Source of the DNA: Cyclostephanos tholiformis
Taxonomy: Eukaryota > Bacillariophyta > Thalassiosirophyceae > Thalassiosirales > Thalassiosiraceae
Assembly (NCBI GenBank): GCA_036939975.1
Contig: JALLPB010000967.1
Location: 1 to 22,248 of the forward strand
Direction: 5' to 3'
DNA: 22,248 bases
Part shown: piece by piece, positions 1 to 9,962 of the stretch
Position numbering within the stretch: the stretch's first letter is position 1
How the letters are laid out: each line of letters opens with the position of its first letter
Made by a program: the position numbers and the translations under genes
Notes under the pieces: generated by a model
What the model was told of the DNA's origin: nothing
The model's database searches: none
What the model saw: only the letters and a program-made list of their open reading frames with translations

Positions 1-54
<54 letters not shown>
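1..54. repeat. GTTGCC hexanucleotide microsatellite
   Basis: Nine perfect tandem copies of GTTGCC run from the first base of the window, so the array may extend beyond the left edge. There is no sign that it belongs to a gene. Confidence 0.97.
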
Positions 55-295
55 TCGCCATCGCCACCCTTCCTCTGCCCATAGTTGATTGTTGTCTACG
101 CCCCTCCCCACCGCCATCGCCGTTGGTGTCGTCGTCGTTGCTGCCAGCGCCGCCGCCCGTCACCGTCGTTGACATCGTTGCCGCTGTCAACATCGTCGCC
201 GTCATCGTTGCCGCCGTCGTCGTTGTCGCCATCGCCGCCATTACCGCCATCATCTCCACCACCATACCGTCGTCGGTCGTCGGTCGTCGTCGTCT
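55..295. repeat. low-complexity CGT/GCC/CCA trinucleotide-rich tract
   Basis: The stretch is built from degenerate GTC, GCC, CAT and CCA triplets. It leaves long open frames on both strands (for example 85-681 plus and 611-96 minus), but these encode only runs of Ser/Pro/Arg or Gly/Asp. I read it as decayed microsatellite continuing from the GTTGCC array, not as coding sequence. Confidence 0.8.
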
Positions 296-301
296 TTAGT
301 C

Positions 302-349
302 TTTTAGTTCCACAAAGTTCTATTTTAGTTCCACAAAGTTCTATTTTAG
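302..349. repeat. 21-bp direct repeat, two copies plus a partial third
   Basis: The unit TTTTAGTTCCACAAAGTTC plus TA is repeated exactly with a 21-bp period, followed by a partial third copy. It lies about 340 bp upstream of the nucleoside-hydrolase-like start codon. Function unknown. Confidence 0.9.
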
Positions 350-398
350 ATAATATTGCACTTAACAGAGAATCTAAATCTAGAATCTTTCTTTGTCT

Positions 399-514
399 AT
401 TTGCGTATTTGCTTATGGCGCCGCAACAAAATCCCGGCAGATACGCCAAATACGCAAAAGACGCCATCTTAAAAGAATTGTTCCCACCTGTTCTTTTGCG
501 TATTTGCGTATTCG
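399..514. promoter_or_regulatory. repeated TTGCGTATTTG motif with a 15-bp inverted repeat
   Basis: TTGCGTATTTG occurs at 401-411, inverted at 448-458, and again at 496-506, with a near copy (ending TTCG) overlapping at 504-514. The second and third copies form a perfect 15-bp inverted repeat (CAAATACGCAAAAGA at 447-461 against 492-506) with a 30-bp spacer. The position, 170-280 bp before the ATG at 684, suits an upstream regulatory region, but no known factor site was recognised. Confidence 0.4.
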
Positions 515-683
515 TCTCTTCTCTAAAAAAATCACAGCCTAAGTTCACGTATCCCCCCGACACCATAATTCCATCCATCATCACAACATTGAGGCCATCG
601 TTTCGCGACACTTCGTGGCAAAAAAATGACCATGAAGATGCGATGATTCGATTGTCCGCAGCATTCTTCCAGAATGGATAATC

Positions 684-3600
684 ATGTCGACCAGAACTTC
701 ATCAACCAACTTAATGATAGGCGCAGCAGCCATCGCTGGATTATCAGTCTACTGGATTGTAGCTGCATATCGAAAGCCATCGAAGGAGGACATTGACTTT
801 TTGTTGGCCAAAGTAGCGGAGTTGCAGCAGCGGCTCGATGAATTGGAGAAGGGTGAAGAGGACAAGAAAATTATCAGCCTCGGAAGAAAAGATTCCCCCC
901 CCCAATGGATGAGTAAATCCTCCTCTCTGATGCATCGGCGGCAGGTAAGACAGGGAGATGAATCGATCAAAGACGATGATTCCGATGCGAACGTCCTGCC
1001 CCCACCATACGAAGAGGAGGATTCGGTGTTCGCCCCGCCCCAAATAATCACAACCAAGCCGAGGGAAGATAAAGCCACGCAGTTCCTGAAAGGACAAGAC
1101 TCAATCTCTCATCATTCCATTACGGCACAGGCTTCTACGACGTCTACGTCAATAGATCGCGCTCCGGTACCGATTGTCTTAATTTCTGATCCAGGACAAG
1201 ATTTAGATGACGAAATGATGTTCATTATGGCTAGGCATTTGGTTGACCTGAAATTGATATCTCTCGAGGGAGTTATTGCCAACCTATCGCCCTCATTCGC
1301 ACGGGCTAGGCTAACCCGTGGTACGCTGGACCTCTTGGGATTGCATCGTGTACCCGTAGGAATTGGCTCCGATGGTGGGGATTTACTGGGTACACATGAG
1401 AGTGACCAGTTCGAGAGCACGGCAAGCTCCTACATTATAAATGAGAATGGAGAGGCGGCGCGATCTCTCGAGAGTGGATTTCGATTGTTACACCGGTTGT
1501 ATGATGCTGCGCCAGATGTTGAGTATGTCGATGTTGACAGAGTTGATATCCAGGACGAGATTGCAGGTGTACAGGAATTTAGTAAACTGAAGTATGAGGA
1601 TAGGGATAACGGTAGAGGGAACATCAAGATACAGCACGAAAATAGCACGACATCAAAAAAGATAGTCAAAGGGGGACTCACAATTGTGATAACCTCCAGC
1701 ATGAAAGACATAGCCATCTTTGTTCGCGAAAGTCCCACACTATTTGCCTCTAAGACTAGAGAAGTGGTCGTTATGGGTGGTTGCAAGCCAGTTCATATTA
1801 CCAATCCAAAGACTGGATTGACCACGGATGATACCTCAGTTTTGCAGTCGTCGTCGCAAAATAGTTCTCTCAATGTTTGGGAGACTTTGTCCAATATAGA
1901 ATGCGAGCCTGATGCAGCAAATAACAATTCATTCGATCCTGCCGCATCGGCTTTCTTTTATTCGCAATGCCAGAAAATGAATATCACGCTGACAGTTGTC
2001 TCTCGATTTGCCGCATACTCTGCAAAAATGCCACGATCAGTTTATGATGACTTGGCACTTACGGGGAGTTCGATTGGATGGCGATTGCGAAACAGTCAAC
2101 GTTGCAGCATCGATCAGTTATGGCGAAGAGCGTGCTCGTTGGATCCAGAAATTCGACAGGGATTGCCATTACGATGTGATCGAAAGTGGTTCATTAACAC
2201 TTTCTGCGGTGGCGTAGACGATCAAAGTAGATGTTCTGCAGACACGGCGTGGGACCTAGTTACGGGTTTTATGCAATACGACACAATCGCTTTGTTTGCT
2301 GCGGTACCAGCAATTCGCGAACAATTTTTTGATCCGTTCGTCATGCCTCCTCTACAGCCTGCGAAAAGACAGGACAGTGACGGTATTAAAGACGAGTTTT
2401 TGTCTGGGGATCCCTCCTATGTTTCTGAACGTAGGTTATCTGGGGAAAGTATTAGCAGCCATTTTTTTTCTTTCAGTAGTGGAGTTAAATTGAGGAGGCG
2501 GCGGAGCACCTATCCTGGACCACCGGCAATGGCACGTGCTATTGCACGTGCCAGAAAGGATAGCGAACTCATCGAAACGCCGTTTCAATCACCCGTATCC
2601 AGCATTCCCGAGGCGTTTGATCGCGGGACGAGAAACTTAATTGGGATTAGTGACGAGGTACACAACATTAATGATCCGACTCTGCTCATCAACTTATTGA
2701 AGACTGGATACCGCCAAGGGATTTTGTGTGATCATTTCCCCCAATCGCATATCATCTTGCATTTGCAGTTGCGTTGGGACAACCTTGCCGATACACTACT
2801 TATGTGTCTCATGCTTCGAAGTAAGTGTAATTTTGATGGATTTTGAATACCTGAGGCATCGAAGTTTAATGACTTCGATTCATCAATTACCTTTCTCTCT
2901 ATTGCACAACTATTATTCGAACACATGCACATGTGGAAAAAATGACAGGTCTCTGGGACATGAGACTTGCCAGTGTACTTGGAGTTATTGTTTCCATTGA
3001 CCCTTCTGATTCAAATGTGGCAGAGGAACCGGATGTCGTGAAAGTTTCGGAAAAAATCCTGGGCGATGATTCTACAGTGGATGACCAATCATTCCCCACT
3101 CTAAGCGACTTGGCCGAGAATATCCACGAAACTCTAACCTCCATCGGATTGGCACACATTAAATTCATCGTCGTATCAGGGAAGGACTTGAACGAGCACA
3201 AAATCCTGTCTACCCAAGCATTTTGTGAATTATATCAGGCAGCACCACCGATAGGCGTCACGCTTGTGCTCACGGCCACTTTTACAAGTGTTTGGCCGTT
3301 TGCGGAATCGCATCCAGATCTCTTTCGCAATAAAACTGTGCGTGTCGTCCACTCTGGTGGCGCATTGATATGGCCTGCTCAATGGGGCTGGGCGGCGGTG
3401 CCCTTCGCTCATGATGAGGATGATCACAATGATTCGAACGAAGACCCCAGCAAAATGCATTTGACTGAACAGATGATACTCGTTCCGGATCCAGCTGCGC
3501 AGAATCATCGCCTTGACATGTCTTCCGCACAGTTATTTTACAAACGGTCACAAGCGCTTTCTGTCCCAATGGTTATTCTTTCAAGACATGTAGCTAAAGA

Positions 3601-4461
3601 GTGCTGCCTTTCACGAAATTTCTTCGATATCTTGGGTTCCCACGGCGGCGATGTAGGAAGGAGGATATATGACAGTGAACGGAAGTCGCTGTTACATTTG
3701 TGGAAGTGTTCATGCGCTCCAACCGGATCAGGGGCGAGGGGGAATCTCCCTGAGAGATGTGATGCCAATTGGTTTGCCGAGAATTTTTGCGCGGGCACAC
3801 TAGCAAGTAGTGAGGATGAGGTCTGGCAAAATGTCGAGGCTGTCAACCTGTATAGGTGAGCAAAAAATGCTGAACAATCTTTCCATTATTCGCTCGACGG
3901 TTCCTAACAGCTCCTTCTATATTTGTATCAAGTCCAATTGCTCTTTTGGCCGCCCTGCCGGGTGAAACATTAAAGGCCTATTTCCATACAATGCCGTTTC
4001 CTGTCAGGTCTGCCACCCACCACGTCATTGGACTCACTGAGGAGGTGCCTCCTCGAAATGTCGTGAACCCATGTGAATTACGCAAGTTGGTCGTACAGTC
4101 TCTACTCAGTGCGGCACTGGTAAACGAATCAACTTTTAGAAAGGACCCACCGCCAAGTGTCCCCATTCGAATGAAACATGAACCTCGCAGGTTGTCTAAC
4201 AGTTCGAGCCGCGGTCCATTTGCGAGCAGTATTATAAGCACTCTCACCTTTTCTGGAGGGCATGGCGTGAATGAAGATGACACCTGGTCATTCAATGAGG
4301 CTGATCGGAAGGTCTTATTTGGTCGAACCTTAGCACAAGCTAGCAAGAATGCCGTCATGCCGAAGGACAAGAAGCGAAAATTTGTAATGGACTTGGAGAG
4401 CGAAATTGCTGCAACGGTCCGATTCATACCACCGCAAGCTCTGGAAGCGGTCAAGAATTAG
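684..4461 (+). CDS. membrane-anchored tandem nucleoside-hydrolase-like protein (three exons, 1190 aa)
   Basis: Exons are 684-2820, 2949-3855 and 3933-4461. Both introns are GT-AG (128 and 77 bp), and the splice phases (1, then 2) restore one frame of 1190 codons. Residues 11-28 form a hydrophobic anchor, followed by a predicted coiled coil at about 34-62 and a disordered acidic/Ser-rich linker to about 160. Domain 1 (about 162-685) begins with DPGQDLDDE at 169-177, the Asp cluster that binds Ca2+ and ribose in inosine-uridine-preferring nucleoside hydrolases, and keeps the late Asp in QYDTIALFAA (D533). Domain 2 (about 686 to the end) repeats the same layout in order, but the Asp cluster reads QLRWDNLADT and the late Asp is Ser, coded across the exon 2/3 junction. 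Domain 1 probably hydrolyses a ribonucleoside N-glycosidic bond; domain 2 is probably a non-catalytic copy. The substrate and membrane location are unknown. The ATG at 684 directly precedes the anchor. The 3' end faces the TTD14-like gene. Confidence 0.85.
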
Positions 4462-4553
4462 CTAAGTTCATTACTTGTGGCGGCAATTTCAGTTGGGAGT
4501 ATTAGGTCTTAGCAATAAGCATTTTGCTTGCTAACTCAGGATTTATTCCGTCT
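4462..4553. other. short convergent intergenic spacer
   Basis: Only 92 bp separate the stop codons of two converging genes. Their 3' UTRs must therefore overlap or be extremely short. No clear terminator or polyadenylation signal was recognised. Confidence 0.7.
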
Positions 4554-6427
4554 TTATACTTTCAGTGATATGTGGTACGCTCCATACCGCTCGTCCTCCT
4601 CCGATGCACTCAGCTCCTTCTCCACCTCGAGGAACGGTGGGATGTCAACCTTCTCGCCCGTGCCATCCGGCGAAGATCGGACTTGGGCGTGGAGGATGCA
4701 TATGTCGGACACAGGCGCGAGATACACGTGTATCGTGAAGGACTGTATATTCCACAGGAAGGAGATGCGCTTCTGCCTCACCACGTGTCGGGACTTATCA
4801 CGATTGTTGAACAGCGAGTTGTACTCCCTCTTTGTTATGATGCGTTTCGTCTCGATAACCTGCCCATCGCGAGTTTTCTGTACCGCCGTCCAACCGTACA
4901 CGGACCCCTCTATGTTCCCTTCTGTGTTGATGTTGCTGCGTTTTCTGATGAAACTGTACTCCTCGCTAATGTTCTCCAACGAGCGTTTCTCTTCGTATAA
5001 ATAGACCTGGATAAAAATGTCATCGGACAGGAAGAGGTTGTCAAGCCACCCTCAGATCATATAATGCATAATATTGGTAATCCTACTAACCAACCTACCT
5101 TTTCGACATCGAATAAATGACACGTGACATCCTCGGGAAATGCACTTTGATCCGGCTCTCTCACGAGCAGAAAACGGGTAGTGACCTTCTGCATGCGCGT
5201 CGGCAGACCGACCAGTTTGGCTTTTTTTTCGTTCGACCAAGAGAGAGGCAAAACATAGAGAAAAAAAGCCCACGTCGTGAGAGTTTTGCCAAAATCTCAC
5301 TTCACGAATTAATTATATATTCGATAGTATATATATATATATATATTCGCATACCAGTCTCCTCCACGACGCGTTGCATCTTGCTCTCGAAGTTCGTGGA
5401 ATTGTCGAATATGACGAGATTGGGATGACCAACCCAAGCATTCCTAGTCATGTGATCGACCCTCCTCGCCTCGTCGGGCGTTTCGGTACGAGCCGCGTTG
5501 TTCTCGAGGGTGTAGAACTGCTCGGCCCCCTCCGCGGCCGTGACCAGGTGGAAGACGGCATTGTACCGTCCCTCCCTCAATTCCGACACGCATCGAACAT
5601 CTCGCTTGTCGAGAAGACGCGACCACGATTCCGTACTCATGTACGCCGATCCGTCCATAAGTCCGCGATCGCAAAGGAGAACGCTGGGCCTCCCCCTCGC
5701 TCGTAATACCCGCTCGAAGCCGTCCTCTAGTCCGATTTGCATGTCCATGACCGTGTCCTGCACGATGTCCGACATCCCCTCCACGGCGCCGAGGTAATCG
5801 AACGACATGCCGTTCGTTACCAGGAGGGAGAACGATTCCGGACAAGTTATTACCTCGAATCCCCTTTCCCTCAGGTACGGCGACAACTAATACGATGGTG
5901 AGGTGAGACGGGGGATGGGGGGAAAGCAAACATGAATTTTTGTCGGTCGGAGATTGGAGAAGTCGTGGACAGAAAAAGAATACCGGCTAGGCTCGACCTA
6001 TATGAATATCACATGCGCGTCTACCAAACTCTTCGGTCGATGTCGATCGGGACCAACACCCCCCCCCCCCCCCCCCCCCGCGGTGTACAAAAGACACTTT
6101 TCGCCGATCATAAAAAAATGAACGTACCCTTGCGAGGGCGGTGGTTTTGCCACCGCACGGACCGCCCGTCAGTACGATCTTATATATCGGCGCGGGAGGC
6201 GCGATCGAATTCATCTCGGCCGGGGTGAGATTCCGCAGGTACTCCTCGTGCGGCATCGGCCCGCCCGAATTCGATCGCAGTCGTCGCGTCGATAATTCGG
6301 TGGATGCGAAGGGCGACGGCGTCGAGGTCCTCCTGCTGGGACTCCTGGGTGGCACGAGGGGGGGCCTACAGCTAGCAGTGGAGCCTCCTTGTTCCATCTT
6401 GGTCGGGATTTCGTATTCGTCTCCCAT
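4554..6427 (-). CDS. TTD14-like protein: P-loop NTPase plus CYTH-like domain (four exons, 468 aa)
   Basis: Exons on the minus strand are 6427-6128, 5886-5355, 5220-5099 and 5006-4554, with GT-AG introns of 241, 134 and 92 bp; the phases (0, 1, 0) give one frame of 468 codons. Residues 1-80 are a basic, Ser/Pro-rich leader. Walker A GGPCGGKTT is at 88-96 and CDRGLMDG at 172-179, followed by the family blocks ENNAARTET and HPNLVIFDNST (AAA_28/NadR-like kinase fold). From about residue 281 the C-terminal part matches the TTD14 family tail, with basic and acidic strands (FIRKRS, ETKRIITKREY, RQKRISFLWN) like a CYTH/triphosphate tunnel fold. In Drosophila, TTD14 binds GTP and phosphoinositide and controls TRPL channel trafficking; the role in an alga is unknown. 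The ATG at 6427 has purine at -3 and G at +4; an in-frame ATG at 6490 is the alternative. It converges on the nucleoside-hydrolase gene. Confidence 0.85.
5328..5346. repeat. TA dinucleotide microsatellite in TTD14-like intron 2
   Basis: An uninterrupted run of alternating T and A lies just inside the 5' end of the second intron of the minus-strand gene. It is likely length-variable. Confidence 0.95.
6059..6079. repeat. 21-base poly-C tract (poly-G on the transcript) in TTD14-like intron 1
   Basis: Twenty-one consecutive C on the plus strand fall within the first intron (6127-5887) of the minus-strand gene, so the pre-mRNA carries a G run. The length may be affected by sequencing error. Confidence 0.95.
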
Positions 6428-6806
6428 CTCCTTCTTGTTTCGGGGTGGGTGGGGGGGGGCGGGAGTGGTGGGTATGTGACGATACAACATTGCCGACCGA
6501 GCCGTGTAGAATGAAATCGTCCTATGTACGTATTGTAGATACCATAAGTACGTACTATACGATATTCGAAGTCCTTTCGTATCGTACCATAATCGTCGTG
6601 GCTAGCCGTCAGCCTACGTACGATTCACGATACGTATCTTTTTCTGCGCCAGGGACGGAGAGAGAGTGGTAAATGTCCGACCCCAACAAAAAATAATAAT
6701 CTCTCTTGATAACTGGTGCACCGAGTTGTGTCCGACCCCAACAAATCTCTCTCTTGATAACTGGTGCACCGAGTCGTTATTATTTATTATTATATATCTA
6801 TCGGAA
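6428..6806. promoter_or_regulatory. shared divergent upstream region with four TACGTA palindromes
   Basis: These 379 bp separate the start codons of the TTD14-like gene (minus) and the SGNH hydrolase gene (plus). TACGTA occurs at 6527-6532, 6549-6554 (inside the 10-bp palindrome AGTACGTACT), 6615-6620 and 6631-6636. The spacing and clustering suggest factor binding sites in a bidirectional promoter; no TATA box was assigned with confidence. Confidence 0.45.
6675..6774. repeat. imperfect ~50-bp tandem duplication upstream of the SGNH gene
   Basis: Copy 1 (6675-6726) and copy 2 (6729-6774) share GTCCGACCCCAACAAA and the segment CTCTTGATAACTGGTGCACC, differing by a small AT-rich indel. The duplication lies in the probable 5' UTR or promoter. 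It leaves an in-frame open extension ahead of the chosen ATG, which I do not count as coding. Confidence 0.9.
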
Positions 6807-8620
6807 ATGGGCAACTTGGACAAGGAATACGGAGAAGGGGACGACCTCGACGGCCTCGTCCCACCCAGCAGTAGCGCCGCGCGCGGTAGTAGCTCCCTAG
6901 AGCTCGAGGACGACTACGATTACGATGCCTCCTATGCCACCCCCCGCCCTCGGTCCCGCGATGCCGCCGGAAGGAACAAGTCCCTCCTCTTCTACGTCGC
7001 GACGGTGCAGGCGTTCGCGATAATCTACCGCACGGAGGTATTCTTGGGATGCGCCCTCGCGACCTCCATCGCCGTGGCCATAACCACGATCGTGAATGGC
7101 AAGGCTCGCGGCAAGCGGGGGGGGAGGAACGGCAATCCCTTCGAGGCGGCGAGGATCGAGCACGACTACACCTCGATCGCTAGTCAGTACGACCTAACGC
7201 TCGGCTTCATCGATCACTGGTGCCTACGCGGCGACGATAATAACTGTAAGTGCGACGACCCCCTCGAGCCGAGCAGTCGACGATCGAATCCGAAGTGGGA
7301 GGCGCAGCACAAGGAGAACATCAAGGTGGCGCAGGCGGCCCTAACGGCATCGCTATCGAACGGGTACGGCGACTTCGGCGAGAGGAATTACGTCGACGAT
7401 AATTGGATCGATGGCTTCGACGACGATTGGGTGTATGGGGAGGGATCGAGATTCGGCCCGGACGATTACGCGCGGCCGTCTTCGTCGACGTTGGCCCATA
7501 CCGACGTGGGGGGGTGGGACGATCGGGACGACGGGTATGCCATTCCCATGCCCCTCGACGACGATGACGGAGTCGGCATCACCGGCGATGGTGGTGGTGG
7601 CGGGGGCGGCGGCGGCGGCGATGCCGCGGCGAACAATAACACCGGCTCGTCGGGCATCGGGGGGGGAGGCACGAGGGCGATGAGGAGGAGGATGGGATCC
7701 AGTACGGTCGACGATGAGATTTACGAATTGGATGTGGTCTTCGTCGGCGACAGTATCACCGAACAGCGACAGGGCACGGTCATGGGCAAGCCCAATGACG
7801 ATTACACCGGAATCAAGGAGGTGTTCGACAAGACGTTCACGAAGAAGAAGGGAGGGGATTTCAATGGCATCGCCATGGGCATAAGTGGCGATACGGTACG
7901 TGTTTATTTTTATTCCGCCTGTTTTGTTCGGGTGATGCCTATGCCGGTCTTTCTCTCCCCCTCCCCCATTGGATTATATCTGATGGAAAATAATACGAAT
8001 TTCATCTTTCTCGTTTTGTGATACACGTATCGTACCATTTTGACCCATAACTGTTGACGAAGTCTCCAAATCTACTGTGGCGACTCAAGAATGGCGAGAT
8101 GCCCTATGGACTCACTCCCAGGGTATGGTGGGTTGGAATCGGCATAAACGATCTCAGCCTCAAGGGCTGTTCGGAGGAGGTCACGTTGCTCGGGATTCTC
8201 CGCGTGGTGGAGGAGATACAAATATATCACCCCGAGGACTTCATAGTTATCAACTCACTCCTGCCTGTGCAGAGGAATCAGGAGGGGCTGTTGGAGCATA
8301 CTGGGAAGCATCACGAGGACGTGGCATTGAAGAAGAAAGAACAGAACATGGAGACGGGGCAGATGAATAAAAAGCGCGACCGCTACGATATCTGGCCGTC
8401 GATTGTGTCGATAAATAAAGAGTTGAGCGAATTCGCGTCGAAGCACCAGATGATCAAATTTTTCAATACTGAAAAAGTATTCGTGGAGGATCGGGAGGAT
8501 GGGAAGTACATGAAGCTCGACCTTTTCGGTGATCCTGTTCATCCAAATTTGGCCGGACATAAGAAGTGGAATGCCGAAATCAAAAAGAAGCTGCATGAGA
8601 TACTGAAGGACAAACCATAG
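6807..8620 (+). CDS. membrane-anchored SGNH/GDSL hydrolase (two exons, 548 aa)
   Basis: Exons are 6807-7895 and 8063-8620; the intron (GTACGT donor, AG acceptor, 167 bp, phase 0) falls directly after the GISGDT block. The N-terminal 57 residues are acidic and polar, then residues about 58-96 are hydrophobic, giving one or two membrane segments. A long acidic, low-complexity linker with a poly-Gly run (262-271) follows. The hydrolase domain starts at about 307: block I VFVGDSITEQ with the nucleophile S316, block II GISGDT (358-363), block III GIND (390-393, N392) and block V GDPVHPNLAGH with D520 and H523. All four catalytic or oxyanion positions are present, so it should be an active esterase, lipase or acetylhydrolase of the PAF-AH-like SGNH group. 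Substrate unknown. The ATG at 6807 has G at -3 and +4 and begins the first acidic segment. Confidence 0.87.
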
Positions 8621-9216
8621 ACGACGGGCGACTTTGAGGCGATGACTTTGTGGGGGGCGTCCATTGGTTGGAACATAGAGGCTGAATTGTGTGCTCGAAT
8701 GATATCAGGTACAAGTACCAAAACATGTAATCAGTGTCATAATTAGTTTATGCGGCATTTATCCTTCATTGCTATTTGCGGATTGTGTTAAGGTCAAAAT
8801 CTGTAAGAGAGGTCGTGGGCAATTTTTGAGCAGCAAGATCATCGGGTTAATATCAGACTTGGAGGAGGTGGCAATGCGCAAACGTGTTACTGATGATGGT
8901 TATGACGTTTGAACTAAATCATCACAGCATGTAAGACTATTCACCGAACCATTATCTGCCACACGATTTCACATTTACATAATAACTAAGGAGGGATAAA
9001 AAGGTGGCATAGATTACTCCTCATCTCACGCCCCAGAACATTTCTCATCAATAATAACTAACTACTCTATGATAGTATGCTCCCCTAGACTCTGAGCCGC
9101 CATTTGGTGTATTCATCGCCCAACTCATCCACAAACAATCATCCTTCCCTCAACATCCTGCCCCCTGTGATGGCCTTCTTTGCTCTCATAATCAATGGCA
9201 CCTATCTCCTTGTTGG
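8621..9216. other. intergenic region without a recognisable gene
   Basis: No long open frame, splice-consistent exon, RNA gene or inverted-repeat element was recognised downstream of the SGNH gene. Base composition becomes AT-richer than in the flanking genes. Confidence 0.6.
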
Positions 9217-9453
9217 TCAGGGACCAAATACAGTCCCTATTTCCAGATTCTTAAAATGCTGATAACCCCCCCATACTGACCTTCCAGGTTCAATCTGATC
9301 ACAGCATTGTGTTCCCTGCACCCAAAATAGTCTTACAGCATCTTTACATGGGGGGGTACCATACTTTTTGATGGAGTTATGATGCATTAAAGGACGCACA
9401 TCATATTGTCGATGCAAACACATATTTCCTACGATGGCTGCCACAGTGGACAA
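9217..9453 (-). pseudogene. possible helix-turn-helix transposase fossil (DUF4817-like)
   Basis: The minus frame contains DVRPLMHHNSIKKYG, then PCKDAVRLFWVQ, then PGRSVWGGYQHFKNLE. The order resembles the N-terminal helix-turn-helix of mariner-type transposon proteins: a 'vRP..hhnti..w' helix followed by a GRP..vrTpeNIe linker. There is no downstream catalytic domain, and the match is judged by eye only. It could also be chance. Confidence 0.25.
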
Positions 9454-9962
9454 ATAACTCGGTCACCCCCCCCCTCTTCCCCCTGTGCAACCCCTTGCCA
9501 GAAATATTGTTGGGACCTAGGTTGCCAATTACTGAGTAATTACTCCAAGATTACTGTAATTACTGTATTTTGGACCTCAAATGTTGGTTACTGCCTTTTT
9601 TTCAGAAGAGTAATNTCATGAAAATTGGCGAGAGGAACCAAAAAGTAACGCCAAAGTAATTACTGTTGTATTAGTTCACATACATGTAGTAGATCGCCAA
9701 TTGCGAGTAAGTACTCACTTTTTGCAACACACAAAAACACACAAACAACAACACCAACAAGATGCCGGTCCGCCGCCCACCCTACCAAAACAGCTTTTCC
9801 CTCTCTCTCTCCACGGGTAGAGCAGCGGCACCAACAAATCATGGTGCCGCCGCTCACCAACGCCATACGGAGGCCTCGAGCTATCGGGGTTGCGCTTGCT
9901 GATGTTGGTTTGCTCGTTTGGGGGGGTTTGAAATGAGCGGTCCAATAATAGAGAGAGGGGGG

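Noticed and set aside
1..54. Possible telomere-like or CRISPR-like array at the left edge
   Set aside because: GTTGCC units are contiguous without spacers and do not match known telomere repeats; a simple microsatellite explains them.
85..681. 198-codon plus frame and the overlapping minus frame at 96-611
   Set aside because: Both run through degenerate trinucleotide repeat, lack conserved composition, and the plus frame ends just before the real gene start. Open only because the repeat has few stops.
744..1786. Minus-strand frames antisense to the nucleoside-hydrolase gene (for example 744-1097, 1112-1420, 1430-1786)
   Set aside because: No family resemblance or splice support; they shadow a strongly supported plus-strand coding sequence.
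684..2846. First nucleoside-hydrolase exon read as a complete 720-aa single-exon gene, with the downstream parts as separate genes
   Set aside because: A perfect GTAAGT donor at 2821 and an AG acceptor ending at 2948 join in phase. The joined protein shows a second domain whose start spans the junction, so one gene is the better reading.
6428..6490. ATG at 6490 as the TTD14-like start
   Set aside because: It would add 21 residues of Pro/His coded by C-rich DNA, and its start context is weaker than at 6427 (purine at -3 and G at +4). Kept only as an alternative.
6666..6806. N-terminal extension of the SGNH hydrolase frame
   Set aside because: It begins with the non-standard GTG or a different upstream start and translates the ~50-bp tandem duplication; the ATG at 6807 is the first good start.
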